Of a stretch of DNA of 45,003 bases, positions 17,352 through 24,764 are shown in pieces (the first letter of the stretch is position 1; each line of letters begins with the position of its first letter). The stretch is from Candidatus Yanofskyibacteriota bacterium (GTDB lineage: Bacteria; Patescibacteriota; Minisyncoccia; 2-02-FULL-40-12; GWA2-44-9): the NCBI GenBank assembly GCA_903830625.1, contig CAIKUK010000023.1, positions 1 through 45,003 on the forward strand, given 5' to 3'. Below the pieces are notes generated by a model. That model was not told where the DNA came from. It saw only the letters and a list, made by a program, of their open reading frames with translations, and searched no databases. The position numbers and the translations under genes are program-made.

Positions 17352-17804
17352 ATGCGCAAGCTCAATCTCGCGCTCATCGTTCTCGTCGTTCTGGCGCTGG
17401 CTTCCTCCAGCGTTTTGGCTCAAGAGGTGACGGACGGTGGTGAATCCCGCCAGCTCAAAATTGCGGCGTGGATGTTTGCCGCTGGAGCTGCCAGTGATGA
17501 CGCCTCAACCTGCTGGGCTCTAAATCGGTATCGAGATCATATCTGGGAGGCAAACCCGCTAATTAAGGGGTTGGATCAACAGCCGGTTCTATTGACGACC
17601 GTTTCTGTCGCAGCCGACGTTGCGGGTGCCTGGGCCTGGACCCATTTTGTGGGACGGAAACACCGGCGGATAGCTATTGTTGGCTTCTATGCCATGGCCG
17701 GCGTTCGGACGTGGTTAGCGATTAAGAACACCAGGAACATCCGGAGTGCGGCGCGAATGCCGACTCTGCCGCCACCGGGAACATTTGTTTTACGAGTGCC
17801 TTAA
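17352..17804 (+). CDS. secreted/membrane hypothetical protein with signal peptide
   Basis: AAGGAGGCAGCC-ATG; MRKLNLALIVLVVLALASSSVLAQ signal peptide. Confidence 0.7.
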   Translation: MRKLNLALIVLVVLALASSSVLAQEVTDGGESRQLKIAAWMFAAGAASDDASTCWALNRYRDHIWEANPLIKGLDQQPVLLTTVSVAADVAGAWAWTHFVGRKHRRIAIVGFYAMAGVRTWLAIKNTRNIRSAARMPTLPPPGTFVLRVP

Positions 17805-17818
17805 CACTGGAGGATGTC

Positions 17819-18400
17819 ATGCGCAAAACATTCGGCTTCGTTCTCGTCGCGGTTCTGGCGCTGGCTTCCTCCAGCGCGTGTCACAATCCGAATTCTCCAG
17901 ACGGATATAACCCGAACGACCCCATCGACAAGGACAATGTCCCTGTCTGCACGGGCAACTGCACACTGGCCACGGCGACCTTCGGGGTCTACGAGGGCGA
18001 CTGCGTGGATGACGCGGCGATGTGTACCAGAGAGATTTTTCCGACCGAAGATGCGTCTCTCTGGGTTGACGGCAGGGAGAAGACGTACATTCTGACAAGC
18101 TATCGGCAAAGGTACACACTCCATTTCTGGGTGACCCATTCGGGTGTGCCTCAACGGAAAGTCATCATGGGACTTACGGCACCGCTTGGAGCCTCTGCGG
18201 GACAAGGGTCAGGCTTTTTTGAGAAAGATATCCCGTCTCCTGTCCACATTGCCGCTTCGTTCAATATGACCTTCCCTGATGGTGTTAGCGCGACAACCAC
18301 GGGTTTGGGGAGTGTGTTTTTTCAGGAAAACCAGTGGGATCTCTCTCTTAACCCAAACAGTTGGGAAAAGAAACTGGGATTCAGGGTGGTCAGGCCGTAA
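17819..18400 (+). CDS. predicted lipoprotein
   Basis: GGAGGATGTC-ATG; MRKTFGFVLVAVLALASSSAC lipobox. Confidence 0.7.
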   Translation: MRKTFGFVLVAVLALASSSACHNPNSPDGYNPNDPIDKDNVPVCTGNCTLATATFGVYEGDCVDDAAMCTREIFPTEDASLWVDGREKTYILTSYRQRYTLHFWVTHSGVPQRKVIMGLTAPLGASAGQGSGFFEKDIPSPVHIAASFNMTFPDGVSATTTGLGSVFFQENQWDLSLNPNSWEKKLGFRVVRP

Positions 18401-18427
18401 GCGAAAGGAGACAACTCGACCGTCCAA

Positions 18428-18462
18428 GGCCATGCTTCTCGAAAGGAGCATGGCCTTTTTGT
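18428..18462 (+). terminator. Rho-independent terminator
   Basis: AAGGCCATGCTTCTCGAAAGGAGCATGGCCTTTTTG. Confidence 0.8.
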
Positions 18463-18498
18463 TTACAATTTAATTTTCAGGGGTGATACAATGTATTC

Positions 18499-18990
18499 AT
18501 GAAGATAAATATGCCCAAGAGAACCTTGATAGGAATTTCTCTCGGTTTGGCTTTAGTCTTGGTAATAAGTGGTTACTATTTTTATAATTCAAAACTTGCC
18601 GGGGATAATAATTCAAATGAATTTTTGGGGGCAGTTACGGATATAAAAGGCGAAGTCATTACTTTGCGTGGTAATTTTGTTTCAATGCCCAATGCCGCCT
18701 CGCGCTCGTTCTCGTTTGTCATAAATGAAAAAACTGTTTTTAAAAAAATCAGCACCAGACTCCCGTCGCTGGAAGATATTAAAAAAGAAATAGAAATTTC
18801 TAAAAAATCAAGCGGCAGTTTTACTGTAACTCCTACCGAGGAAGTTGGATACCTTGCTGATCTTGAGAATTATTTACTGCAAGGAGACTCTGTGTATGTA
18901 AAAGCAGATTTTCCTAATTCCGTTGATAATTCTGGAATTCCGGTGGCATCTCTTGTTTCTTATCATATAATAATTAACCCGGCTGAATGA
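18499..18990 (+). CDS. hypothetical protein with N-terminal TM anchor
   Basis: ORF with TACAAT 6 nt before ATG. Confidence 0.6.
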   Translation: MKINMPKRTLIGISLGLALVLVISGYYFYNSKLAGDNNSNEFLGAVTDIKGEVITLRGNFVSMPNAASRSFSFVINEKTVFKKISTRLPSLEDIKKEIEISKKSSGSFTVTPTEEVGYLADLENYLLQGDSVYVKADFPNSVDNSGIPVASLVSYHIIINPAE

Positions 18991-18997
18991 TGCTTTT

Positions 18998-21127
18998 ATG
19001 ACTAATTTTATTAAATTTTATAAAAATAAAAATTTATCTTTAGTTTTAATTTTAATCCTAGCAAGTTTATTAGGGGTATTACATACAGCAAGTGCAAGAG
19101 AAGAGTATGATGACTGGGGTTATTACCAATGCTCTCGCCATGGGTGGCACGAACAGAATTATTGTGATTATGTCTATAATTATATTTCTGGTTTTCCAGA
19201 AGCCGTTTCTGTTAATTGGCAAGCAAATGGTCATCGTCATGGGAGTTCAGAGATTTGGACGGCTGTCTGTCTAACTAATATATTTACTGGCGGTGCTGAT
19301 TGTCAATATTTTAATTGTCATGGCGATCAATGTGGTTCAGAATATGGCGATGAGCATCCTTTTAATAATCTAGGGTGGGGAGTTTTTGGATTATCTGGAT
19401 TGGCCGAATATAGAATCAGCCGGGCTGCATATGTAGAGGATGCCGAAGTTCAACTTGCCGTACAGACAACCTCTCAATACCCCGATCCTATTTATGGTTG
19501 TACTGACCCGAACGCCACTAATTATGATCCTGAGGCCAATACCAATGACGGCAGTTGTGTTTATGGCCATTTTGTTAACTTAAATTTTTACGTTAAAAAT
19601 CAGTACAACCAAGCCGTTTCAGGAGCATATATTGCCATAGATCAAGATTTTGGTAATGGAACTACCCGCACTGCTGACGGCAGTGGTTTTGCCAATTTCG
19701 GCGTTCTAAACAATAAAACGATCGGCTACTATGTTTCCGCTAATAGTTGCAGTGGTAATAGTGGCTCAATTTGGTCAAATGAAGGAGCTACAGCCAACGT
19801 GACGCTTAATTGTATTGTCGGCCGGTATAAATGCGTAAATCAAGGTCAATGCTCTTGGGTTGACGGTGATGTAGGGTCTAATCAATGTAGTCAAAATTCT
19901 GATTGCTGTGTATCCAATTATGGCAGTTCCTGCACTTCGGCTGCTAATGCCTGCGGTCAGACAAGTTCCGGCACTATATCATGTAATGGCAGTTGTTCAG
20001 CCACAACGCCTGCTCTCCCGCCCAATTACGGCACCTCCTGCACTTCGGCCGCTAACGCTTGCGGTCAAACCAATACTGGCACGATCTTATGTACTGGCCT
20101 TTGTTCGGCCACAATCCCGGCTAATCCATCCGGCTATGGCAGTTCCTGTACCTCATCGGCTAATGCTTGCGGTCAAACTAGCACCGGCACCATCCTATGC
20201 GACGGCACTTGTTCGGCTACACCCCCACCGCTAAGTTCTTGTCCGGCGACATCAGTTTCCATTTCTTCTAGTCCGACTTCGGTGATATGGAACGGTTCGT
20301 CAACGATTACTTGGTCTTCGCAGAATGCCACTTCCTGCACGGCTTCGGGCGACTGGTCGGGGAGCAAATCAGGTTCAGGGTCAGTATCTACGGGTGCTCT
20401 GACTCAAGTCAGAACCTACACCTACACCTTGAGTTGCACCGGATTAAACGGCACGGATACAAAAAGCGCTACTGTTGCGGTGGCGGCGCCGGTGCCAAGT
20501 GTGGGCCCTGGCAATCCAACTTATTCCATACCAAATTATTGCGCTTCTGGGCCGGGGGGATATGTCACTTGGTCATATACTGATCCGGCTAATAGTCCGC
20601 AGACTGCCTATGAAATTCAGATTACCAATATCGGCAACTTCAACAACCCGATGTATGACAGCGGAAAATTAAATTCCAGCAGTCGTGTTTTCGCCATACC
20701 CAATGGAATCTTGACTTGGAATACGACATACAAAGCCCGAGTCAGAGTTTGGAATAGTTATGATAGCGTATCTGCTTGGTCAGGCGATACAGGCAGTTGG
20801 ATGACACCAAGCTATGCCTACCCCAATGTCATTCCGCTATACCAGTTCACTTGGCCGACTTCACCTAAGCCTCAACAAAATAAATTGCTGCAATTTACCG
20901 ACCATACTGTGTTTGGGGGAGGCAATGAAAACAACCGCCAATGGAGCTGGACCTTCGGTGATGGGGGAACGTCGACTCAACAAAGCCCAGCCCATACCTA
21001 TTCCACGGTGGGTAATTACACAGTCAGAGAAACGGTTACCGATGCCGCCAATCAGACTTGTTATTACGAACAAACTATTAATATCCAAAAACCGATACCG
21101 GTCATCAAAGAGGTGGCACCGAAGTAG
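18998..21127 (+). CDS. large secreted cysteine-rich protein with tandem repeats and C-terminal PKD domain
   Basis: signal peptide; GCTDPNATNYDPEANTNDGSC; three 36-aa Cys repeats; WTFGDGGTSTQQSPAHTYSTVGNYTV (PKD). Confidence 0.75.
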   Translation: MTNFIKFYKNKNLSLVLILILASLLGVLHTASAREEYDDWGYYQCSRHGWHEQNYCDYVYNYISGFPEAVSVNWQANGHRHGSSEIWTAVCLTNIFTGGADCQYFNCHGDQCGSEYGDEHPFNNLGWGVFGLSGLAEYRISRAAYVEDAEVQLAVQTTSQYPDPIYGCTDPNATNYDPEANTNDGSCVYGHFVNLNFYVKNQYNQAVSGAYIAIDQDFGNGTTRTADGSGFANFGVLNNKTIGYYVSANSCSGNSGSIWSNEGATANVTLNCIVGRYKCVNQGQCSWVDGDVGSNQCSQNSDCCVSNYGSSCTSAANACGQTSSGTISCNGSCSATTPALPPNYGTSCTSAANACGQTNTGTILCTGLCSATIPANPSGYGSSCTSSANACGQTSTGTILCDGTCSATPPPLSSCPATSVSISSSPTSVIWNGSSTITWSSQNATSCTASGDWSGSKSGSGSVSTGALTQVRTYTYTLSCTGLNGTDTKSATVAVAAPVPSVGPGNPTYSIPNYCASGPGGYVTWSYTDPANSPQTAYEIQITNIGNFNNPMYDSGKLNSSSRVFAIPNGILTWNTTYKARVRVWNSYDSVSAWSGDTGSWMTPSYAYPNVIPLYQFTWPTSPKPQQNKLLQFTDHTVFGGGNENNRQWSWTFGDGGTSTQQSPAHTYSTVGNYTVRETVTDAANQTCYYEQTINIQKPIPVIKEVAPK
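19916..20239 (+). repeat. three tandem 108-nt (36-aa) repeats inside the CDS
   Basis: (N/G)YG(S/T)SCTSxANACGQTxxGTIxCxGxCSATxP... starting at 19916, 20024 and 20132. Confidence 0.85.
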
Positions 21128-21132
21128 GCGCT

Positions 21133-21170
21133 TAAAACCGCCCGCTATCTAGCGGGCGGTTTTAACTTGA
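21133..21170 (+). terminator. Rho-independent terminator
   Basis: AAAACCGCCCGCTATCTAGCGGGCGGTTTT. Confidence 0.8.
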
Positions 21171-21203
21171 AAATTTGGTAAAATAAGATATAATTTCGGG
21201 ATT

Positions 21204-21713
21204 ATGACAGAAAATCATCCTTTGCCGTTGCACAATGTTCGGATAAAAAAACTCAAGTCGCTTTTGGCTATCGTTGAGAATTCCGTCAAAGGCGGGGATA
21301 ATTATTTGTTTAGGAATCTTTATGCCGATGAAAACGGCCAGGAGATAGATATTTTGGAGAACGGGGGCAACTCCTGTGCTGTTTTTATTTCCTGGATACT
21401 TTTAGCTTTGGAATTAATTAAACGTCCTCATGCCACTGTTTATGCCACCGAAAAAGATTTATTGGTTAGCGGGTGGTTTGAAATTAAGGAATTAAAACCC
21501 GGGGCGGTAATTATTTGGGAAAAAAGAAATGGTTCAATGATGAATGACCGCGAGATCCCCAAAGAACATATGGGATTTTATGTTGGTAATGATGAGGCCA
21601 TCAGTAATGATTCTCAAGGCACTGGTTTCCCGTGGCGGCATCACGTGACCTATAACGGGACTAGAAAAGTGGAGAAAATACTCTGGCATCCCGCTCTTGA
21701 AGACCTTGGATAA
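21204..21713 (+). CDS. hypothetical protein, possible NlpC/P60-like cysteine peptidase fold
   Basis: NSCAVFISWILLAL ... LKPGAVIIWEKR ... EHMGFYVGNDEAISND pattern. Confidence 0.5.
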   Translation: MTENHPLPLHNVRIKKLKSLLAIVENSVKGGDNYLFRNLYADENGQEIDILENGGNSCAVFISWILLALELIKRPHATVYATEKDLLVSGWFEIKELKPGAVIIWEKRNGSMMNDREIPKEHMGFYVGNDEAISNDSQGTGFPWRHHVTYNGTRKVEKILWHPALEDLG

Positions 21714-22003
21714 TGTATTACATGTACGTGTTAAAAATGGTGAACGGTAAGTTGTACATCGGGTTTACAAATGATATTCGTAAAAGAGTAAAAGAACATC
21801 ATAATGCTGAAGTATTTACAACGAAGAAGTTTTTACCTGTGAAATTAATTTATTACGAATGTTATTTATCCAATGAAGATGCTAGACAACGTGAATTAAT
21901 GTTAAAAAAGTTTGGAAGTTCTTATAGCCACTTGAAACATAGAATTACTAACAGCATAAAAGGTCTTCAAGGGCGGGAGCATCCGGAGTTGGATAATGGA
22001 TAA
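21713..22003 (+). CDS. GIY-YIG single-domain nuclease
   Basis: YYMYVLKMVNGKLYIGFTNDIRKRVKEH. Confidence 0.85.
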   Translation: MYYMYVLKMVNGKLYIGFTNDIRKRVKEHHNAEVFTTKKFLPVKLIYYECYLSNEDARQRELMLKKFGSSYSHLKHRITNSIKGLQGREHPELDNG

Positions 22004-22011
22004 TAATTACC

Positions 22012-22055
22012 CAACCCACACACTTTTGCTCGTACGAGCAAAAGTGTGTGGGTTG
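22012..22055. repeat. 44-nt perfect palindrome
   Basis: CAACCCACACACTTTTGCTCGT|ACGAGCAAAAGTGTGTGGGTTG. Confidence 0.95.
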
Positions 22056-22066
22056 CCAAGCGATAC

Positions 22067-22612
22067 ATGTTGGAGATAAAAATAGACCTGCCGGTCTGCA
22101 ATCAATTTGACGATAATCATGATAAGCAATGGGCGCACCGGATGTGCGCCATTTGTTCGTTATGGATGTTATTAAAATTACATAATTCCGAATTTAATAT
22201 TTCGGCAGAAGAACTTCTGCGAGAAGGATTATCGGCGGATGCCTATCTTGAAAATGTCGGCTGGAAGCATGCCGGTATTGTTGAACTGGCGGGCCGGCAC
22301 GGTTTAGAATTACAATACGCCCCGAGATTTTTTTATACTTTGGAAGAGAAAGAAACTGGCATGGCGATTATCAATGCCAATCTCAAAAACAATCATCCGG
22401 CCATGGTTTCAGTATTCCATCATTTAAATCCGGCCAAAGGCGGACACATGGTGGTGGTGCATGGTCTTCAAGAATTTAGCGGACAGACAATCGGCTATTA
22501 TATTCAAGACCCAGATGCTTCATTCCGTGGTCATAATTATTTCCTCACTAAACAAGAATTTGTAGACGGCTGGCGCGGGGGATTGATTTACCAGGACCAA
22601 TTGCAAACCTAA
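22067..22612 (+). CDS. peptidase C39-like family protein
   Basis: QWAHRMCAICSLWMLLKL ... GGHMVVVHGLQ ... YYIQDPDA. Confidence 0.7.
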   Translation: MLEIKIDLPVCNQFDDNHDKQWAHRMCAICSLWMLLKLHNSEFNISAEELLREGLSADAYLENVGWKHAGIVELAGRHGLELQYAPRFFYTLEEKETGMAIINANLKNNHPAMVSVFHHLNPAKGGHMVVVHGLQEFSGQTIGYYIQDPDASFRGHNYFLTKQEFVDGWRGGLIYQDQLQT

Positions 22613-22684
22613 AAACCGCCGACAGAGATTCTTAGAGCGGCTAAAGCACGCTCAAGAAACTTCTCCGAAAGGCGGTTTTTAGGT
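22612..22684. terminator. hairpin terminator between convergent genes
   Basis: CTAAAAACCGCC ... GGCGGTTTTTAG. Confidence 0.6.
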
Positions 22685-22690
22685 TACGTT

Positions 22691-22971
22691 TGGCGGGGCC
22701 GACGGGGCTCGAACCCGCAACCTCGTCCGTGCACTGGTTCAGAACTTTCGTACTGAGGTGGACTATATCATTCCCATAGATTAAATCTTTAGGGACTCCG
22801 GTATCTAGTCTCTACGGCGCTCTCATCTTGCTGAAGATAAGTTCCCACGGTGTTCGCATGTCTTGCTGAAGATTTAGCCTTCACCGTTATCCCGGAATTT
22901 TTCAATCCGCCTTTCGGCTGGAAAGCTGCATATCTACAGGGACGCACTCTAACCAATTGAGCTACGGCCCC
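22691..22971 (-). tRNA. tRNA-Asp(GUC), interrupted; exon 1 22971-22936, exon 2 22731-22691
   Basis: spliced GGGGCCGTAGCTCAATTGGTTAGAGTGCGTCCCTGT/CACGGACGAGGTTGCGGGTTCGAGCCCCGTCGGCCCCGCCA folds as a full cloverleaf with encoded CCA. Confidence 0.93.
22732..22935 (-). other. group I self-splicing intron (204 nt) between U35 and C36 of tRNA-Asp
   Basis: exon ends in U, intron ends in G; P1 CUGU/AGAUAU/GCAG with U-G at the splice site; Q-like AAUCUUCAGCAAGA, R-like AGAGACUAGA, S-like GAUAUAGUCC; P7 GACUA/UAGUC. Confidence 0.9.
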
Positions 22972-23639
22972 AAATGTAATGTGTTGATAGCCTTTTGAAA
23001 AGTTTTATATTTTCTCATCAAGTAGGCATCTACTGGTACATTATCATACATAAAATGGAAAAGTGCAAGCCCGTCGTAATGAGAAAATCCGAGTTCGTGA
23101 CCACTTTTTCTATTGGAAATGAATCCTCCTTTACATATTTCGGATTCTTTTATTATGGACTGGAGTGACAGAAGAAATTCTTTACTGCCAGAGCTAAATT
23201 TAACCTGAAATATCCATCGTGGCTTCTTTCGGTCGTTTACTTGATGTCGTTTGAAATATACGCATCCGTCCCCGTCAAAATAGCCTCGAACGAAATGGCT
23301 TAAATATTTATTTGGAATTGCCGGCATCTTTATGGTGAGACTTTTGTTTGGGGTCATTCCAAGTCGAGTTAAATCGTTAAAAATTTCTTTACTACCAATC
23401 TGTAAGCGATAAGAAGGCTTCCATTCGTGGCGTATCCTTTTTGTTATTTTATGGTTTGAATTTAAAGTTCTTCGTGTATTTTCAATTATTTCTTTGTCTA
23501 TGGAAACAAATTCCATAAAATGGGCACCTCGATTGTTTTTAATCATATTCCCATCCGCCGCGAAAAAACCTAAAACATAAGCCATTTCGGGCCCCCATTT
23601 TTTGAAAAAATTCTGATTGACGGTCTTATGGATTGACAT
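22962..23639 (-). CDS. LAGLIDADG homing endonuclease
   Basis: two motifs AYVLGFFAADGNM and FVRGYFDGDGCV; TAG stop lies within tRNA-Asp positions 8-10. Confidence 0.9.
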   Translation of the reverse strand: MSIHKTVNQNFFKKWGPEMAYVLGFFAADGNMIKNNRGAHFMEFVSIDKEIIENTRRTLNSNHKITKRIRHEWKPSYRLQIGSKEIFNDLTRLGMTPNKSLTIKMPAIPNKYLSHFVRGYFDGDGCVYFKRHQVNDRKKPRWIFQVKFSSGSKEFLLSLQSIIKESEICKGGFISNRKSGHELGFSHYDGLALFHFMYDNVPVDAYLMRKYKTFQKAINTLHLGP

Positions 23640-23844
23640 AGTTACTTCTTGATTTTAACATAATAAACCCGCTCCAAACAGTTGATTAGATGGTTCGAGT
23701 CACTCCCGCCCAAAAACATAATGCAATAACGGTCTTGGCTTAAAATTAAAATATGTTAAAATAAAAAAGTTGGTGTTTGAGCAGGTTTAATTAATTTTTA
23801 TATTTGACTGGCGTTTTTGCTAAGTAAAATATAAAAGAAAAAAT

Positions 23845-24474
23845 ATGAAGAACAGAATCTTGATGGCCGGTGTTTTGGCGATGACTTTCGCTCTTGTCGG
23901 TAATGCTTATGCTGTGGGTCAAAAAAGTAATAATGGAACGGAAACTGCCACCCCAGTTCAAAATCAGAATCAAGTCCAAAATAAGGGAGAAACAAATCAA
24001 ATTCAGAATAGTGAACAAGAAGAGACACAAAGCCAAAACGAATTAGATTCAGTCATCGCCGAGCAAAGGAGAAGCCAAGTGGCCAATACTGTACAAGAAA
24101 TGTTACAAGTAGCCGACAGAAACGGAGGAATTGGTCAGCAAGTAAAAGTTATTGCCCAAACCCAAACCCAAAATCAAGAAAAATTAGAAGCGAGTTTACA
24201 AAAAGTCCAGAGCCGAAGCGATTTTGCTAAATTCTTTGTTGGACCAAATTATGGCGAGATTAACAATGCTGAAAAAATATTGGAACAAAATCGCGAACAA
24301 ATCAAACAGTTGAATCAGGTTAAAAACAAACTTGTTAATTATGGTGATCAACAAACTTTAACCGAGCAGATTCAGACACTAGAACAAGCCAATTTAGAAG
24401 TTGAAAATTCATTGGGGGCAGCGCAAAAAGGATTCAGTTTATTGGGCTGGGTATTTAGATTGTTTTCTAAATAA
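23845..24474 (+). CDS. secreted Q/N-rich coiled-coil protein
   Basis: MKNRILMAGVLAMTFALVGNAYA signal peptide. Confidence 0.65.
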   Translation: MKNRILMAGVLAMTFALVGNAYAVGQKSNNGTETATPVQNQNQVQNKGETNQIQNSEQEETQSQNELDSVIAEQRRSQVANTVQEMLQVADRNGGIGQQVKVIAQTQTQNQEKLEASLQKVQSRSDFAKFFVGPNYGEINNAEKILEQNREQIKQLNQVKNKLVNYGDQQTLTEQIQTLEQANLEVENSLGAAQKGFSLLGWVFRLFSK

Positions 24475-24492
24475 TTTTCAGTCGATAGTACC

Positions 24493-24528
24493 AAAAATAC
24501 CGCTGGAATTCCGGCGGTATTTTTGGTA
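24493..24528. terminator. hairpin terminator
   Basis: CAAAAATACCGCTGGAATTCCGGCGGTATTTTTG. Confidence 0.75.
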
Positions 24529-24530
24529 CT

Positions 24531-24764
24531 ATGCTAACAGACAACATGCATCGGTCAATACTTATTCTTATTGGCACTGGGGTTATTGCGGCCATAGCTG
24601 TCGGCATCTTGGCGGTTTCTTATGACCCTTATCAAACTTCTTTTTCTGTCAGAGCATTATTTTTCGGCGGGCTGGGCATCATTGGTATCAGTTTGACCGG
24701 GCTTATATATTATTCCCTCAGGTTATTGTTTAAACGTTTTAACAAATCGCAAAATGGAAATTAA
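24531..24764 (+). CDS. small membrane protein
   Basis: two predicted TM helices; overlaps pheS start. Confidence 0.5.
   Translation: MLTDNMHRSILILIGTGVIAAIAVGILAVSYDPYQTSFSVRALFFGGLGIIGISLTGLIYYSLRLLFKRFNKSQNGN

Noticed and set aside
23676-23716. Possible tRNA remnant (GGTTCGAGTCACTCCCGCCCA)
   Set aside because: T-loop-like text, but stem pairing is poor and no 5' half of a tRNA is present nearby.
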